From RGIG9115 sp045644665 (GTDB lineage Bacteria; Bacillota; Clostridia; UBA1381), in assembly GCA_045644665.1 (NCBI GenBank), contig JAZRHH010000004.1, forward strand, positions 1 through 22,090: a stretch of 22,090 nucleotides of DNA, given 5' to 3'. The notes beneath the pieces were generated by a model. That model saw only the letters and a list, made by a program, of their open reading frames with translations, ran no database searches and was not told the origin of the DNA. Shown here piece after piece: positions 14,476-21,212 of this stretch; the first letter of the stretch is position 1, and each line of letters begins with the position of its first letter. Made by a program: the position numbers and the translations under genes.

Positions 14476-15969
14476 ATGAAAATATTTGTTTCGGATTTTG
14501 GACATGAAACCAATACCTTTTCTCCTGAAAGGACAACAACGGAAGATTTAAAGAGATTTGGTTACAAAGAGGGGGCTGAAATACCCAGGAAGTTTGCAAG
14601 TGGAAATTACTTCATAAGCGGTATGATGAAGGCAGCCCAAGAAGCCGGTGCCCGACTTTGCTATGGGATATCCGTGCTGACTGCAGGTCCTCTTCTTACC
14701 AGGGAATGTTTTGAGTTTTTTACACAAAGGACCATAGATAGTCTAAAGGACAACCTTACAGGCCTTGACGGGATCTGCCTTTCTCTGCATGGCGCAGGAT
14801 GTGCGGAGGAGGTTGATGACATAGAGGGAGAAATTATTGAAAGAATACGTAGAGTCGTGGGAAAAAGAATGCCCATTACCGTTACGCTTGACTTACACGC
14901 CAATATTTCTGAAAAGATGGCATCCTTGACCGATGGACTTTTTGTTATAAAGACCTACCCGCATGTTGACCAATCCTGCACAGGGTATCTTGCTATAAAG
15001 AGTCTCATATCGATGATAAGAAGTGAAAAAAAACTTATAACAAAACAGGTCAAATTGCCTCTGATTGTTCCTTTCCACTCCATGATCACAGACAGCGGAC
15101 CGGCCAAAGAACTTGCAGAATACGCTGAAAATCTAAAAGAACAGTTTGGTCTTGTTGACGTTTCGCTATGTCACGGTTTTGCATATGCAGACACCGCTTG
15201 TGCCGGTGTCAGCGCAGTAGCAGTGGATATAAGCGAGGAAAAAGCCCAAAAAGCTGCAAAACTTCTTGCAAAAAAAACTTGGGAACTTCGCGATGCTATG
15301 ACTGTAGGACAGCCGGGTGTTCGTGAGGCACTTGACCAGGCGGAAAAGTTTATGAAAGAGGAAGGTGTTATTCTCGTTGCGGAAACCTCGGATTTTCCCG
15401 GTGGTGGTACTCCCGGCGACGGAACGCATTTACTTAAAGGACTTATGGAAAGAAACATGGAGGGCAGTATTTTTGCAAGTATATACGACCCTGAAGTCGC
15501 CGTACTTGCACATGAAGCTGGCGTAGGTACTATGTTAAACCTTCGTGTAGGAGGAAAATGTGATACGTTGCATGGCGACACGCTTGAACTTCAGGATGTT
15601 GAGGTAATGGCTCTTTCTGACGGACACTTCAATTATACATCCCCTATGTACAAAGGTCTTGCTTACTGTGTAGGAAAAACTGCACGGCTCAAATATAAAA
15701 ATGTAGAATTTATTGTATGTTCAGTACCTCGACAAACTCATGATGACCGTATGATAGCTATAACCGGAGGTTCGATTACCGACTATAAACTTATATGTAT
15801 AAAATCCGCGGTAGCATTTCGATGTTTTTTTGAAACAGTAGAAGAAATAAAACATATCATTTTGACAAATCCACCGGGGCTTTGCAGCTGTGATTTGGCA
15901 AACCTTGATTATAAAAAAATACACCGTCCTATCTATCCTCTTGACAATAATTTCGAATTTGACATTTAG
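14476..15969 (+). CDS. M81 family metallopeptidase (MlrC-like)
   Basis: 497 residues. Family M81 contains MlrC, which cleaves linearised microcystin; most members act on unknown amide compounds. The zinc ligand positions are visible: G-H-E-T-N (E11), S-L-H-G-A-G (H105), T-L-D-L-H-A-N (D139, H141) and Y-P-H-V-D (H163). The C-terminal MlrC domain includes S-D-F-P-G-G-G-T-P-G-D-G-T. ATG 14476 is chosen because AAGGA (14461-14465) lies 10 bases before it; a TTG at 14467 is too close. It is third in the cassette. It probably hydrolyses an amide or peptide-like bond in the compound processed by the neighbouring enzymes (inference). Confidence 0.87.
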   Translation: MKIFVSDFGHETNTFSPERTTTEDLKRFGYKEGAEIPRKFASGNYFISGMMKAAQEAGARLCYGISVLTAGPLLTRECFEFFTQRTIDSLKDNLTGLDGICLSLHGAGCAEEVDDIEGEIIERIRRVVGKRMPITVTLDLHANISEKMASLTDGLFVIKTYPHVDQSCTGYLAIKSLISMIRSEKKLITKQVKLPLIVPFHSMITDSGPAKELAEYAENLKEQFGLVDVSLCHGFAYADTACAGVSAVAVDISEEKAQKAAKLLAKKTWELRDAMTVGQPGVREALDQAEKFMKEEGVILVAETSDFPGGGTPGDGTHLLKGLMERNMEGSIFASIYDPEVAVLAHEAGVGTMLNLRVGGKCDTLHGDTLELQDVEVMALSDGHFNYTSPMYKGLAYCVGKTARLKYKNVEFIVCSVPRQTHDDRMIAITGGSITDYKLICIKSAVAFRCFFETVEEIKHIILTNPPGLCSCDLANLDYKKIHRPIYPLDNNFEFDI

Positions 15970-16019
15970 TTGCACAGGGTAAGCAACGATAAAAGATGTT
16001 CTGTGCAACTCTTGTTTTG
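15968..16019 (+). terminator. Terminator-like hairpin after the M81 gene
   Basis: AGTTGCACAG (15968-15977) pairs perfectly with CTGTGCAACT (16001-16010) around a 23-base loop, followed by CTTGTTTTG. The stem begins inside the M81 stop codon. The long loop and broken T-run make it a moderate terminator, so some reading into the next gene is likely. Confidence 0.5.
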
Positions 16020-16141
16020 CTACCGACGGTGAATTGGTTTTCGACAATGAGGAGCGAAATCTCATTTTATTATAAGCATAAACGATAGGCTACGAAAAGT
16101 GTCTACAAATACTATTACGATTTGGATAGGAGATGAAAAAT

Positions 16142-16948
16142 ATGGCATGCATGGTTCATCCATGGGATGGGTATGTAAAACCTTTTAAAATTTTCGGGAA
16201 TCTATATTTTGTCGGTACAAAACCGGCATCTACACATTTAATTGACACCGGTGATGGACTTGTGGTTATAGATCCTGGATATCCACAAAGTCTATATATT
16301 GTAATTCACAATATATGTGAACTTGGTTTTAAAATTAAGGATATAAAATATATCGTAATCACGCATGGTCATTACGACCATCTAGGTGCTGTGAAGGCAT
16401 TAAAAGAACTCACGGGAGCAAAAACCTTTATAGGTAAGGAGGATGTGTCCTACGCAAACGGGACCGAGGATTTAACGTGGGCAAAAGAACTAGGGACAGA
16501 ATATTACGAAGCCTTTGAGCCCGATGTTTTAATTTCCCACGATGATGTAATAGAACTTGGCAATACAAGCATTCTTTGCAAGGACGCACCTGGACACACG
16601 CCCGGGACGAAAGCTTTCTTCTTTGATGTTACGGACGGAAATACGACGCTGAGAGCTGCCATGCATGGTGGTGTCGGCATAAATTCTATGTGTAAAAAAT
16701 TCCTGGATCAATACGGACTTTCTACGCATATAAGAGAAAAGTTCGTTCCCGCGATAGAGAGTTTTATCAATGAAAAGGTTGATATCCTACTGGGTAATCA
16801 TGTAGGAAATAACGATACGGTCGGGAAAGGAAACAGAATTACAGAAACTTTCAATCCGTTCATAGATGAACACGCATGGAAAACATTTCTTACAAATACG
16901 ATAAAAGAATATTATCAAATGATCAATCAAGAGTTGGTTAACGAATGA
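16142..16948 (+). CDS. Metallo-beta-lactamase-fold hydrolase, B3-like
   Basis: 268 residues. The metal motif T-H-G-H-Y-D-H-L-G (H75, H77, D79, H80) is intact, with G-H-T-P-G (H152) and a third-site candidate N-H-V-G (H220). This spacing and the G-H-T-P-G motif are like subclass B3 beta-lactamases and related lactonases. No signal peptide is seen, so the protein is cytosolic and is unlikely to be a resistance enzyme. ATG 16142 is chosen since AGGAG is 9 bases upstream; ATG 16133 directly abuts that site. It lies 172 bases after the M81 gene with no convincing promoter between. A role as a ring-opening or ester hydrolase for the cassette substrate is inferred. Confidence 0.85.
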   Translation: MACMVHPWDGYVKPFKIFGNLYFVGTKPASTHLIDTGDGLVVIDPGYPQSLYIVIHNICELGFKIKDIKYIVITHGHYDHLGAVKALKELTGAKTFIGKEDVSYANGTEDLTWAKELGTEYYEAFEPDVLISHDDVIELGNTSILCKDAPGHTPGTKAFFFDVTDGNTTLRAAMHGGVGINSMCKKFLDQYGLSTHIREKFVPAIESFINEKVDILLGNHVGNNDTVGKGNRITETFNPFIDEHAWKTFLTNTIKEYYQMINQELVNE

Positions 16949-17015
16949 TAAGAAAATTGATATAGCAGCAAAGAAAATTAGCAAACAAATTACTGCTTTA
17001 CGTGCACAAGGGGAC

Positions 17016-17038
17016 GGTCTGGGGTGACGGACTTGAAC
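17016..17038 (-). repeat. Degenerate copy of the tRNA-Pro 3' end
   Basis: The plus-strand sequence GGTCTGGGGTGACGGACTT followed by GAAC aligns with the tRNA-Pro 3' part at 17309-17331 with one substitution and two single-base gaps. It covers T-arm and acceptor-like bases. It may be a remnant attachment site or a decayed tRNA. Confidence 0.5.
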
Positions 17039-17129
17039 TCCTTACAGGACTTGAAAACGCTTCGCATTTTCTTCGCTGCAACCACCTGACGGTAAGCATA
17101 TTCAAGCATACATCACTCTGGCCAAAAAA
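17025..17129. repeat. Tandem repeat copy A (about 105 bp)
   Basis: About 90% or more identical to copy B. It begins TGACGGACTTGAACTCC, contains an imperfect hairpin (GAAAACGC-TTC-GCATTTTC) and ends with CACTCTGGCCAAAAAA. It is followed by a hairpin with CAGGT/ACCTG and CACC/GGTG arms at about 17131-17155, which on the minus strand reads into a T-run like a terminator. Confidence 0.85.
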
Positions 17130-17164
17130 GCAGGTAACACCTTTGGTGAATATACCTGTTATAT

Positions 17165-17270
17165 TGACGGACTTGAACTCCCTGACGGGACTTGAAAACG
17201 CTTCGCGTTTTCTTCGCTGCCATTACCTGACGGTAAGCATATTCAAGCATACATCACTCTGGCCAAAAAA
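17165..17270. repeat. Tandem repeat copy B (about 106 bp)
   Basis: Second copy, offset by about 140 bases from copy A. The hairpin is perfect here (GAAAACGC-TTC-GCGTTTTC). It contains two GAC(G)GGACTTGAA motifs that on the minus strand read as tRNA T-arm-like TTCAAGTCC. It abuts the terminator of tRNA-Pro. Confidence 0.85.
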
Positions 17271-17303
17271 AATACAGCTAACACTTTTAGTGTTAGCTGT
17301 ATT
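17271..17303 (-). terminator. Terminator of tRNA-Pro
   Basis: AATACAGCTAACACT (17271-17285), loop TTT, AGTGTTAGCTGTATT (17289-17303): a perfect 15-bp stem. On the minus strand it is followed by the T-run from 17265-17270. It starts 4 bases after the encoded CCA of the tRNA. Confidence 0.85.
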
Positions 17304-17307
17304 TTTT

Positions 17308-17383
17308 TGGTCGGAGTGACAGGACTTGAACCTGCGGCATCACGCCCCCCAGACGTGTGCGCTACCAACTGCGCTACACCCCG
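17308..17383 (-). tRNA. tRNA-Pro (GGG anticodon)
   Basis: 76 bases with an encoded CCA. The acceptor stem CGGGGTG pairs with CACTCCG, and A is the discriminator. D arm: AGCGCAGTTGGTAGCGC. Anticodon stem CACGT/GCGTG with the loop CTGGGGG gives anticodon GGG. T loop: TTCAAGT. C1-G72 and A73 are normal for bacterial tRNA-Pro. It has its own promoter and terminator. Confidence 0.95.
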
Positions 17384-17399
17384 ATTAACAACAGATTGT

Positions 17400-17428
17400 A
17401 TTATATCATCAAAATATTTCTTTGTCAA
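17400..17428 (-). promoter_or_regulatory. Consensus sigma-A promoter of tRNA-Pro
   Basis: Minus-strand -35 TTGACA (plus 17423-17428), 17-base spacer, -10 TATAAT (17400-17405): a perfect consensus, about 17 bases before the tRNA 5' end. Confidence 0.85.
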
Positions 17429-17466
17429 TATCCTAGGTCTAAAATATAAATTATCAGCAGATTGCA

Positions 17467-17491
17467 CAAGGGAGTTTTCCAAACTCCCTTG
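17467..17491 (-). terminator. Stem-loop after the radical SAM gene
   Basis: CAAGGGAGTTT (17467-17477), loop TCC, AAACTCCCTTG (17481-17491): a perfect 11-bp stem starting 7 bases after the radical SAM stop. There is no T-run on either strand, so it may protect the 3' end or terminate weakly. Confidence 0.5.
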
Positions 17492-17497
17492 CATTAT

Positions 17498-18424
17498 TTA
17501 CACATTATAAAGCCTACCCTGATACGTTCCCTTTTCCACCATTCTGTGTTCTATGGCATTTAAAACCTCAAACTTTTTGAGGCTCCAAAGAGGTGCTACA
17601 AGCTCGCTCCTTTTTCCGTCTCCCGTAAGCCTTGCAATACAGGTGTCGGGTGGCAGAATTTCAAGCTGCTTTATTATGATATCAATATATTCGTCCATGG
17701 AAAGCGTTTCAAACTCGCCTCTTTCATATTCCTCTGACAGTTTTGTGCCCTTTATAACATGAAGAAGATGCAGCTTTACAAAATCAGGTTTTAGCTCGCT
17801 TACCCTTTTTGCACTTTCTATCATCATTTCCTCTGTTTCACCGGGAAGTCCGTTAATAAGATGAACACATACCTTTATGCCTCTATTTTTAAGTTCATTA
17901 TACCCTACAAGGAACTCGTCATATGACATGCATCTGTTTATTCTCTCACCTGTTTTGTCCCACACAGTTTGAAGTCCAAGCTCTACTATAAGGTCTGTTC
18001 GTTTGTTTAGGTCTTCAAGATATTCAAGCACATCAGGCGGAAGTGCATCAGAGCGGGTTGCAATATCAAGTCCAACTACGCCCTCTTTTCCTACAAACTG
18101 TTCAAAGCATTCTTTTAATTTAGATACAGGTCCATAGGTATTGGTATGTGCCTGAAAGTATGGCATATAAAGATTTGTATTTTTCCATTTCCTATGCATT
18201 ACCTCTACTATATTATCAAATTGATGAAGAAGTGTATCCTTGGGATTTCCGGCAAAATCTCCACTGCCGGAGGACGAACAATAGGTGCATCCTCCCCTGC
18301 CCTTGGTTCCGTCTATATTCGGGCAAGTAAAACCTGCATTAAGAGAAACCTTAAACACCTTTCCTCCGTATGTTTTTTTCAAATAACTATCCAGTGTATA
18401 ATACGGTTTTTTGTTATTATCCAT
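17498..18424 (-). CDS. TIGR01212 (YhcC-type) radical SAM protein
   Basis: 308 residues. The N-terminal cluster motif is the variant form of this subfamily: C34 in F-T-C-P-N-I-D-G-T, then C46 and C49 in G-G-C-T-Y-C-S-S (C-x11-C-x2-C). These three cysteines should hold the [4Fe-4S] cluster that cleaves S-adenosylmethionine. Further family motifs are P-Y-F-Q-A-H-T-N-T-Y near 88-97 and H-L-I-N-G-L-P-G-E-T. The reaction of YhcC-type proteins is not known. The start overlaps the end of the C_GCAxxG_C_C gene by 8 bases. It is last in the mrp operon, which suggests a link with Fe-S supply. Confidence 0.9.
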   Translation of the reverse strand: MDNNKKPYYTLDSYLKKTYGGKVFKVSLNAGFTCPNIDGTKGRGGCTYCSSSGSGDFAGNPKDTLLHQFDNIVEVMHRKWKNTNLYMPYFQAHTNTYGPVSKLKECFEQFVGKEGVVGLDIATRSDALPPDVLEYLEDLNKRTDLIVELGLQTVWDKTGERINRCMSYDEFLVGYNELKNRGIKVCVHLINGLPGETEEMMIESAKRVSELKPDFVKLHLLHVIKGTKLSEEYERGEFETLSMDEYIDIIIKQLEILPPDTCIARLTGDGKRSELVAPLWSLKKFEVLNAIEHRMVEKGTYQGRLYNV

Positions 18425-18869
18425 GTTTTTTTATATATTCTTCCATAATTGCTGCTGCGTCACCAACCAAATCCTCACAAGGACGTGTTTTGTAGTATTT
18501 CTCTGTCCTTTGTTCCGGTACAGGCGACTCTGTTTTTACTTCAAGTCCCAGAAGCTCACGGCAAATAATTGAACCGTTTTCTTTTTTAAACGCCTCTGCA
18601 AGCTTCTGTATACGGGCATAATGCTCCATCTTTTCCTCTTTTGCATCAGGTGATGAATACCCATACTTTATACCTGCCACCATAAACATTCCACTCACAG
18701 CGCCGCAGACCTCACGGAGCCTGCCCATGCCGCCACCAAAGGATGATGAAAGCTTTATAAGAGTTTCCTCGTCTACACCCAAATCCTCTGCAAAGGCAGC
18801 TGCTACTGCCTGTGAACAGTTATATCCTCTTTTAAATAATTCTTTTGCTTTTTCTGATTTTTTACTCAT
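18417..18869 (-). CDS. C_GCAxxG_C_C family putative redox protein
   Basis: 150 residues. The spaced cysteines that define the family are visible: Y-N-C-S-Q-A-V (C18), E-V-C-G-A-V-S-G-M (the GCAxxG-like motif, about C55), S-I-I-C-R-E-L-L-G (about C102) and R-P-C-E-D-L-V (about C130). Here the motif reads C-G-A-V-S-G, with V and S inside. The family is thought to be redox active or to bind a cofactor through these cysteines; no reaction is known. CGGAG is 5 bases before the ATG. It lies 14 bases after mrp and overlaps the radical SAM gene by 8 bases, so the three are very likely one operon. Confidence 0.85.
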   Translation of the reverse strand: MSKKSEKAKELFKRGYNCSQAVAAAFAEDLGVDEETLIKLSSSFGGGMGRLREVCGAVSGMFMVAGIKYGYSSPDAKEEKMEHYARIQKLAEAFKKENGSIICRELLGLEVKTESPVPEQRTEKYYKTRPCEDLVGDAAAIMEEYIKKHG

Positions 18870-18883
18870 AAAAACTCCGCCGT

Positions 18884-19705
18884 TTACTTTTCTATAATTT
18901 TATCTGCCAATTCCTTTACATAATCAAATTCATTATCCTCTATAAGTCCCTTGTCACAAAGCTGTGCAAGTTCAGGATTAAATGGTATTTGTGCAAACAT
19001 TGGTATACTATTTGCTTTTGCAGTTTCCTCTGCCTTGCTCTTTCCAAATATTTCTATTTTCTTTCCGCAATCAGGGCAAAGAGCATAGCTCATGTTTTCA
19101 ACAAGTCCAAGAACCTCTACATCCATAAGACGTGCCATTTTTACAGCCTTTTCAACAATCATTGAAACAAGCTCCTGCGGAGATGTCACAACCACAATGC
19201 CGTCGATGGGTATTGACTGAAATACAGTAAGAGGAACATCACCTGTTCCGGGAGGCATATCAATAAACATTACGTCTATGTCACCCCACATTACATCTGT
19301 CCAGAACTGTTTTACAGTACCGCCAATTACCGGACCTCTCCATACAACAGGGTCTGTTTGATTTTCAAGAAGAAGATTTATAGACATAAGGCTTATGTCA
19401 TTTTTTGTTTTTACCGGAAAAATGCCTTCGTCCCCGGCTGTAGCCTGCTCATTTTTACCAAACATTTTAGGAATTGACGGACCTGTGATATCGGCATCAA
19501 GTATGGCTGTTCTAAGACCTCTTTTTGCACATTCAACAGCAAGTAGTCCGCTTACAAGGGATTTACCAACGCCGCCCTTTCCTGAAACAACTCCTATTAC
19601 TTTTTTTATCTCTGAAAACTTGTTCTGGGGTGCGAGAAAACTTTCCTTGCTTCTGTCAGAACAGCTTTTTCCACAGCTTTCACAGTTATGATTACAATCA
19701 CTCAT
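18884..19705 (-). CDS. mrp: Mrp/NBP35 family Fe-S cluster carrier ATPase
   Basis: 273 residues. The deviant Walker A is S-G-K-G-G-V-G-K-S (41-49). The family's C-P-D-C (C210, C213) binds a bridging Fe-S cluster between two subunits. D-M-P-P-G-T-G-D (149-156) is diagnostic of Mrp. A cysteine-rich N-terminal extension (C4, C8, C11, C15) resembles that of eukaryotic Nbp35. Such proteins carry [4Fe-4S] clusters to target enzymes. AAAGGAAG lies 7 bases before the ATG. The mgsA terminator ends about 23 bases upstream, so the operon depends on a promoter inside mgsA or on read-through. Confidence 0.92.
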   Translation of the reverse strand: MSDCNHNCESCGKSCSDRSKESFLAPQNKFSEIKKVIGVVSGKGGVGKSLVSGLLAVECAKRGLRTAILDADITGPSIPKMFGKNEQATAGDEGIFPVKTKNDISLMSINLLLENQTDPVVWRGPVIGGTVKQFWTDVMWGDIDVMFIDMPPGTGDVPLTVFQSIPIDGIVVVTSPQELVSMIVEKAVKMARLMDVEVLGLVENMSYALCPDCGKKIEIFGKSKAEETAKANSIPMFAQIPFNPELAQLCDKGLIEDNEFDYVKELADKIIEK

Positions 19706-19728
19706 TTTTATACTTCCTTTCTTATCTC

Positions 19729-19757
19729 AAAAAAATTTAGCGGTAGAAACCGCTAAA
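19729..19757 (-). terminator. Terminator after mgsA
   Basis: On the minus strand TTTAGCGGT, loop TTCT, ACCGCTAAA (plus 19736-19757) followed by TTTTTTT. It lies directly after the mgsA stop and only about 24 bases before the mrp ATG. Confidence 0.85.
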
Positions 19758-19760
19758 GTT

Positions 19761-20165
19761 TTATTTTTTTGGATTTACTATATCACGCCAATCAAGGTCG
19801 CCCCTGTCAAGACCGTGTATTAACACTTCCGCAGTTGCAACATTTGTTGCAATTGGAATATTGTGCATATCGCAAAGGCGAAGGAGTGAGAATACATCCG
19901 GTTCATATCCCTCTACGCTAAGCGGGTCACGGAAAAACAGTACAAGGTCAATTTCGTTATATGCAATTCGGGCTCCAATTTGCTGATCGCCGCCCTGTGG
20001 GCCTGACAAAAATCTGTAAACATTAAGTCCGGTGCCTTCAATGATAAGCTTTCCGGTAGTGCCGGTTGCAAACAAAACATGTTTATCAAGTATGCCTTTA
20101 TATGCAATACAAAACTGTACCATTAGTTCTTTTTTCTTATCGTGTGCTATCAATGCAATATTCAC
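19761..20165 (-). CDS. mgsA: Methylglyoxal synthase
   Basis: 134 residues. MgsA turns dihydroxyacetone phosphate into methylglyoxal and phosphate, a bypass of lower glycolysis. Compared with E. coli (offset 11): H8 matches His19, K12 matches Lys23, T-G-T-T (34-37) and S-G-P-Q-G-G-D with D60, the catalytic Asp71, are present. The position of substrate-binding His98 is Y87, in V-E-G-Y-E-P-D-V where Bacillus and E. coli have P-H-x-P-D-V. The start is GTG 20165 with a G-rich ribosome site about 9 bases upstream. It follows minD by 21 bases and is closed by a strong terminator. Altered activity or substrate handling is possible. Confidence 0.88.
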   Translation of the reverse strand: MNIALIAHDKKKELMVQFCIAYKGILDKHVLFATGTTGKLIIEGTGLNVYRFLSGPQGGDQQIGARIAYNEIDLVLFFRDPLSVEGYEPDVFSLLRLCDMHNIPIATNVATAEVLIHGLDRGDLDWRDIVNPKK

Positions 20166-20186
20166 AGTTTCAAACCCCCAAATTCA

Positions 20187-20960
20187 TTAATATTTTTTTA
20201 TTATACGCTTTCTGCGGAATACGAAGCCGGATTTTTTCTTTTCAAGTTTAATAATTGGAACATCCTCGCCAAGCAGCCTGTCTGCAATATTTGAAAAAGC
20301 AACAAAGGCAACGCTTCCTCTGTCTGCCGCACTCTGATTTATAAGCTGTGTATCATATGGGACAATGCCAAGCAGCTTTATACCAAGCAAGTCAACAATA
20401 TCGTCAAGATTCCACATAGTACCACGGCTTATAAGTACCGGGTCAACTCCATTTATTATCAGCGTAATGTCATCAATGCTGTTTCTTTCAAAAAAGTCTA
20501 TACACCTGTCTGCGTCTCTTACAGATGCTATGTACGGCTGCACTACAACCACTGCTCTGTCACAAACACTTACAGGAAGTCCAAGATCAATCCCTGCAGG
20601 GCAGTCAATTATGCAGTAGTCAAACTGCTCCTTTAAATTCCTGCAATAGCTTTCAAAGGCGTCTGTATCAATATACTTACCGCCACGGCTTTGAGATGCG
20701 GGCAAAAAGTAAAATTCTTCTGCTCCCTCAAGCTTTATCATAGCTTTTTCTGTTTCTACTCTGCCATCTACGCAGTCAAGAATATCAAATACAACCTCAT
20801 CCTGAACACCTAAAGTAATGTCAAGATTTCGAAGCCCAAAATCTCCATCTATAAGAAGTACCTTTTTTCCTTTTTTCGCAAGTGACTCTCCCAGTCCTGC
20901 AGTAACGGCTGTTTTACCGACTCCACCCTTTCCGGAAGATATGGCTATAATCTCACCCAT
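20187..20960 (-). CDS. minD: Septum site-determining protein MinD
   Basis: 257 residues. The deviant Walker A is S-S-G-K-G-G-V-G-K-T (8-17), followed by L-L-I-D-G-D-F-G-L-R-N-L-D (35-47) and I-I-D-C-P-A-G-I-D (about 116-124), all typical of MinD. The C-terminus is a basic amphipathic membrane-targeting helix (G-F-V-F-R-R-K-R-I-I-K-K-Y). MinD positions the division septum with MinC and MinE or DivIVA partners. ATG 20960 is chosen because GGAGG is 6 bases upstream; a TTG at 20966 abuts that site. Neither minC nor minE is adjacent: the upstream neighbour is a ferredoxin gene on the same strand with its own terminator. Confidence 0.92.
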   Translation of the reverse strand: MGEIIAISSGKGGVGKTAVTAGLGESLAKKGKKVLLIDGDFGLRNLDITLGVQDEVVFDILDCVDGRVETEKAMIKLEGAEEFYFLPASQSRGGKYIDTDAFESYCRNLKEQFDYCIIDCPAGIDLGLPVSVCDRAVVVVQPYIASVRDADRCIDFFERNSIDDITLIINGVDPVLISRGTMWNLDDIVDLLGIKLLGIVPYDTQLINQSAADRGSVAFVAFSNIADRLLGEDVPIIKLEKKKSGFVFRRKRIIKKY

Positions 20961-20980
20961 AAACAACCTCCGAAGACAAA

Positions 20981-20995
20981 ATGTATAATATACAT
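20981..20995. promoter_or_regulatory. Inverted repeat in the minD leader
   Basis: ATGTATAATATACAT: perfect 7-bp arms around one base, lying between the minD promoter and the ribosome site. A possible operator or a chance AT palindrome. Confidence 0.3.
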
Positions 20996-21034
20996 CATCC
21001 TAAATTATGCCGAAATTTACATTCATGCCTATTT

Positions 21035-21063
21035 ATTATACCATATATTTTTATATTTGTCTA
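21035..21063 (-). promoter_or_regulatory. Sigma-A promoter of minD-mgsA
   Basis: Minus-strand -35 TAGACA (plus 21058-21063), 17-base spacer, -10 TATAAT (21035-21040). It gives a leader of roughly 65-70 bases. Confidence 0.65.
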
Positions 21064-21161
21064 TATTTTTTACAAATTTTTCTCAAAAAAATTCTACTTT
21101 TCATTAATTATGACACTTTAGAGTTTTTGTATGGTATCCCAAGGCATATGATTTTATGCAT

Positions 21162-21197
21162 AAAAATAAGCAAAACACCATGGTTTTGCTTATTTTT
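21162..21197 (-). terminator. Terminator after the ferredoxin gene
   Basis: AAAAATAAGCAAAAC (21162-21176), loop ACCATG, GTTTTGCTTATTTTT (21183-21197): a 15-bp perfect stem with T and A runs, 16 bases after the ferredoxin stop. Confidence 0.85.
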
Positions 21198-21212
21198 ATA
21201 TTAATTTTAAAA

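Larger units (their letters stand above)
16949..17307. other. Non-coding region with tandem repeats next to tRNA-Pro
   Basis: No supported gene. 16949-17020 holds a short open frame without a start (D-K-K-I-D-I-A-A-K-K-I-S-K-Q-I-T-A-L-R-A), which may be a gene remnant or chance. 17025-17270 holds two copies of a repeat. 17271-17303 is the tRNA terminator. Confidence 0.6.

Noticed and set aside
15985..16074. Open frame between the M81 and hydrolase genes (includes A-T-D-G-E-L-V-F-D-N-E-E-R)
   Set aside because: No start codon or ribosome site and no recognised family; kept only as possible remnant sequence.
16142..16948. Metallo-beta-lactamase antibiotic-resistance gene
   Set aside because: The fold and metal motif fit, but no signal peptide is present and the context is catabolic; resistance cannot be supported.
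16949..17020. Open frame after the hydrolase gene (K-K-I-S-K-Q-I-T-A-L-R-A)
   Set aside because: Looks protein-like but has no start and ends at the degenerate tRNA repeat; too short to call a gene.
17025..17270. Two direct repeats considered as a CRISPR array
   Set aside because: Only two copies, each over 100 bp, with hairpins and no uniform short spacers; no cas genes nearby.
17002..17319. A 105-codon plus-strand open frame over the repeats
   Set aside because: It is the translation of the two repeat copies and the tRNA terminator; it has no ribosome site and repeats itself exactly as the DNA does.
17307..17510. Plus-strand open frame beginning with the V-T-G-L-E-P-A type sequence
   Set aside because: This is the well-known false translation of the antisense strand of a tRNA gene.
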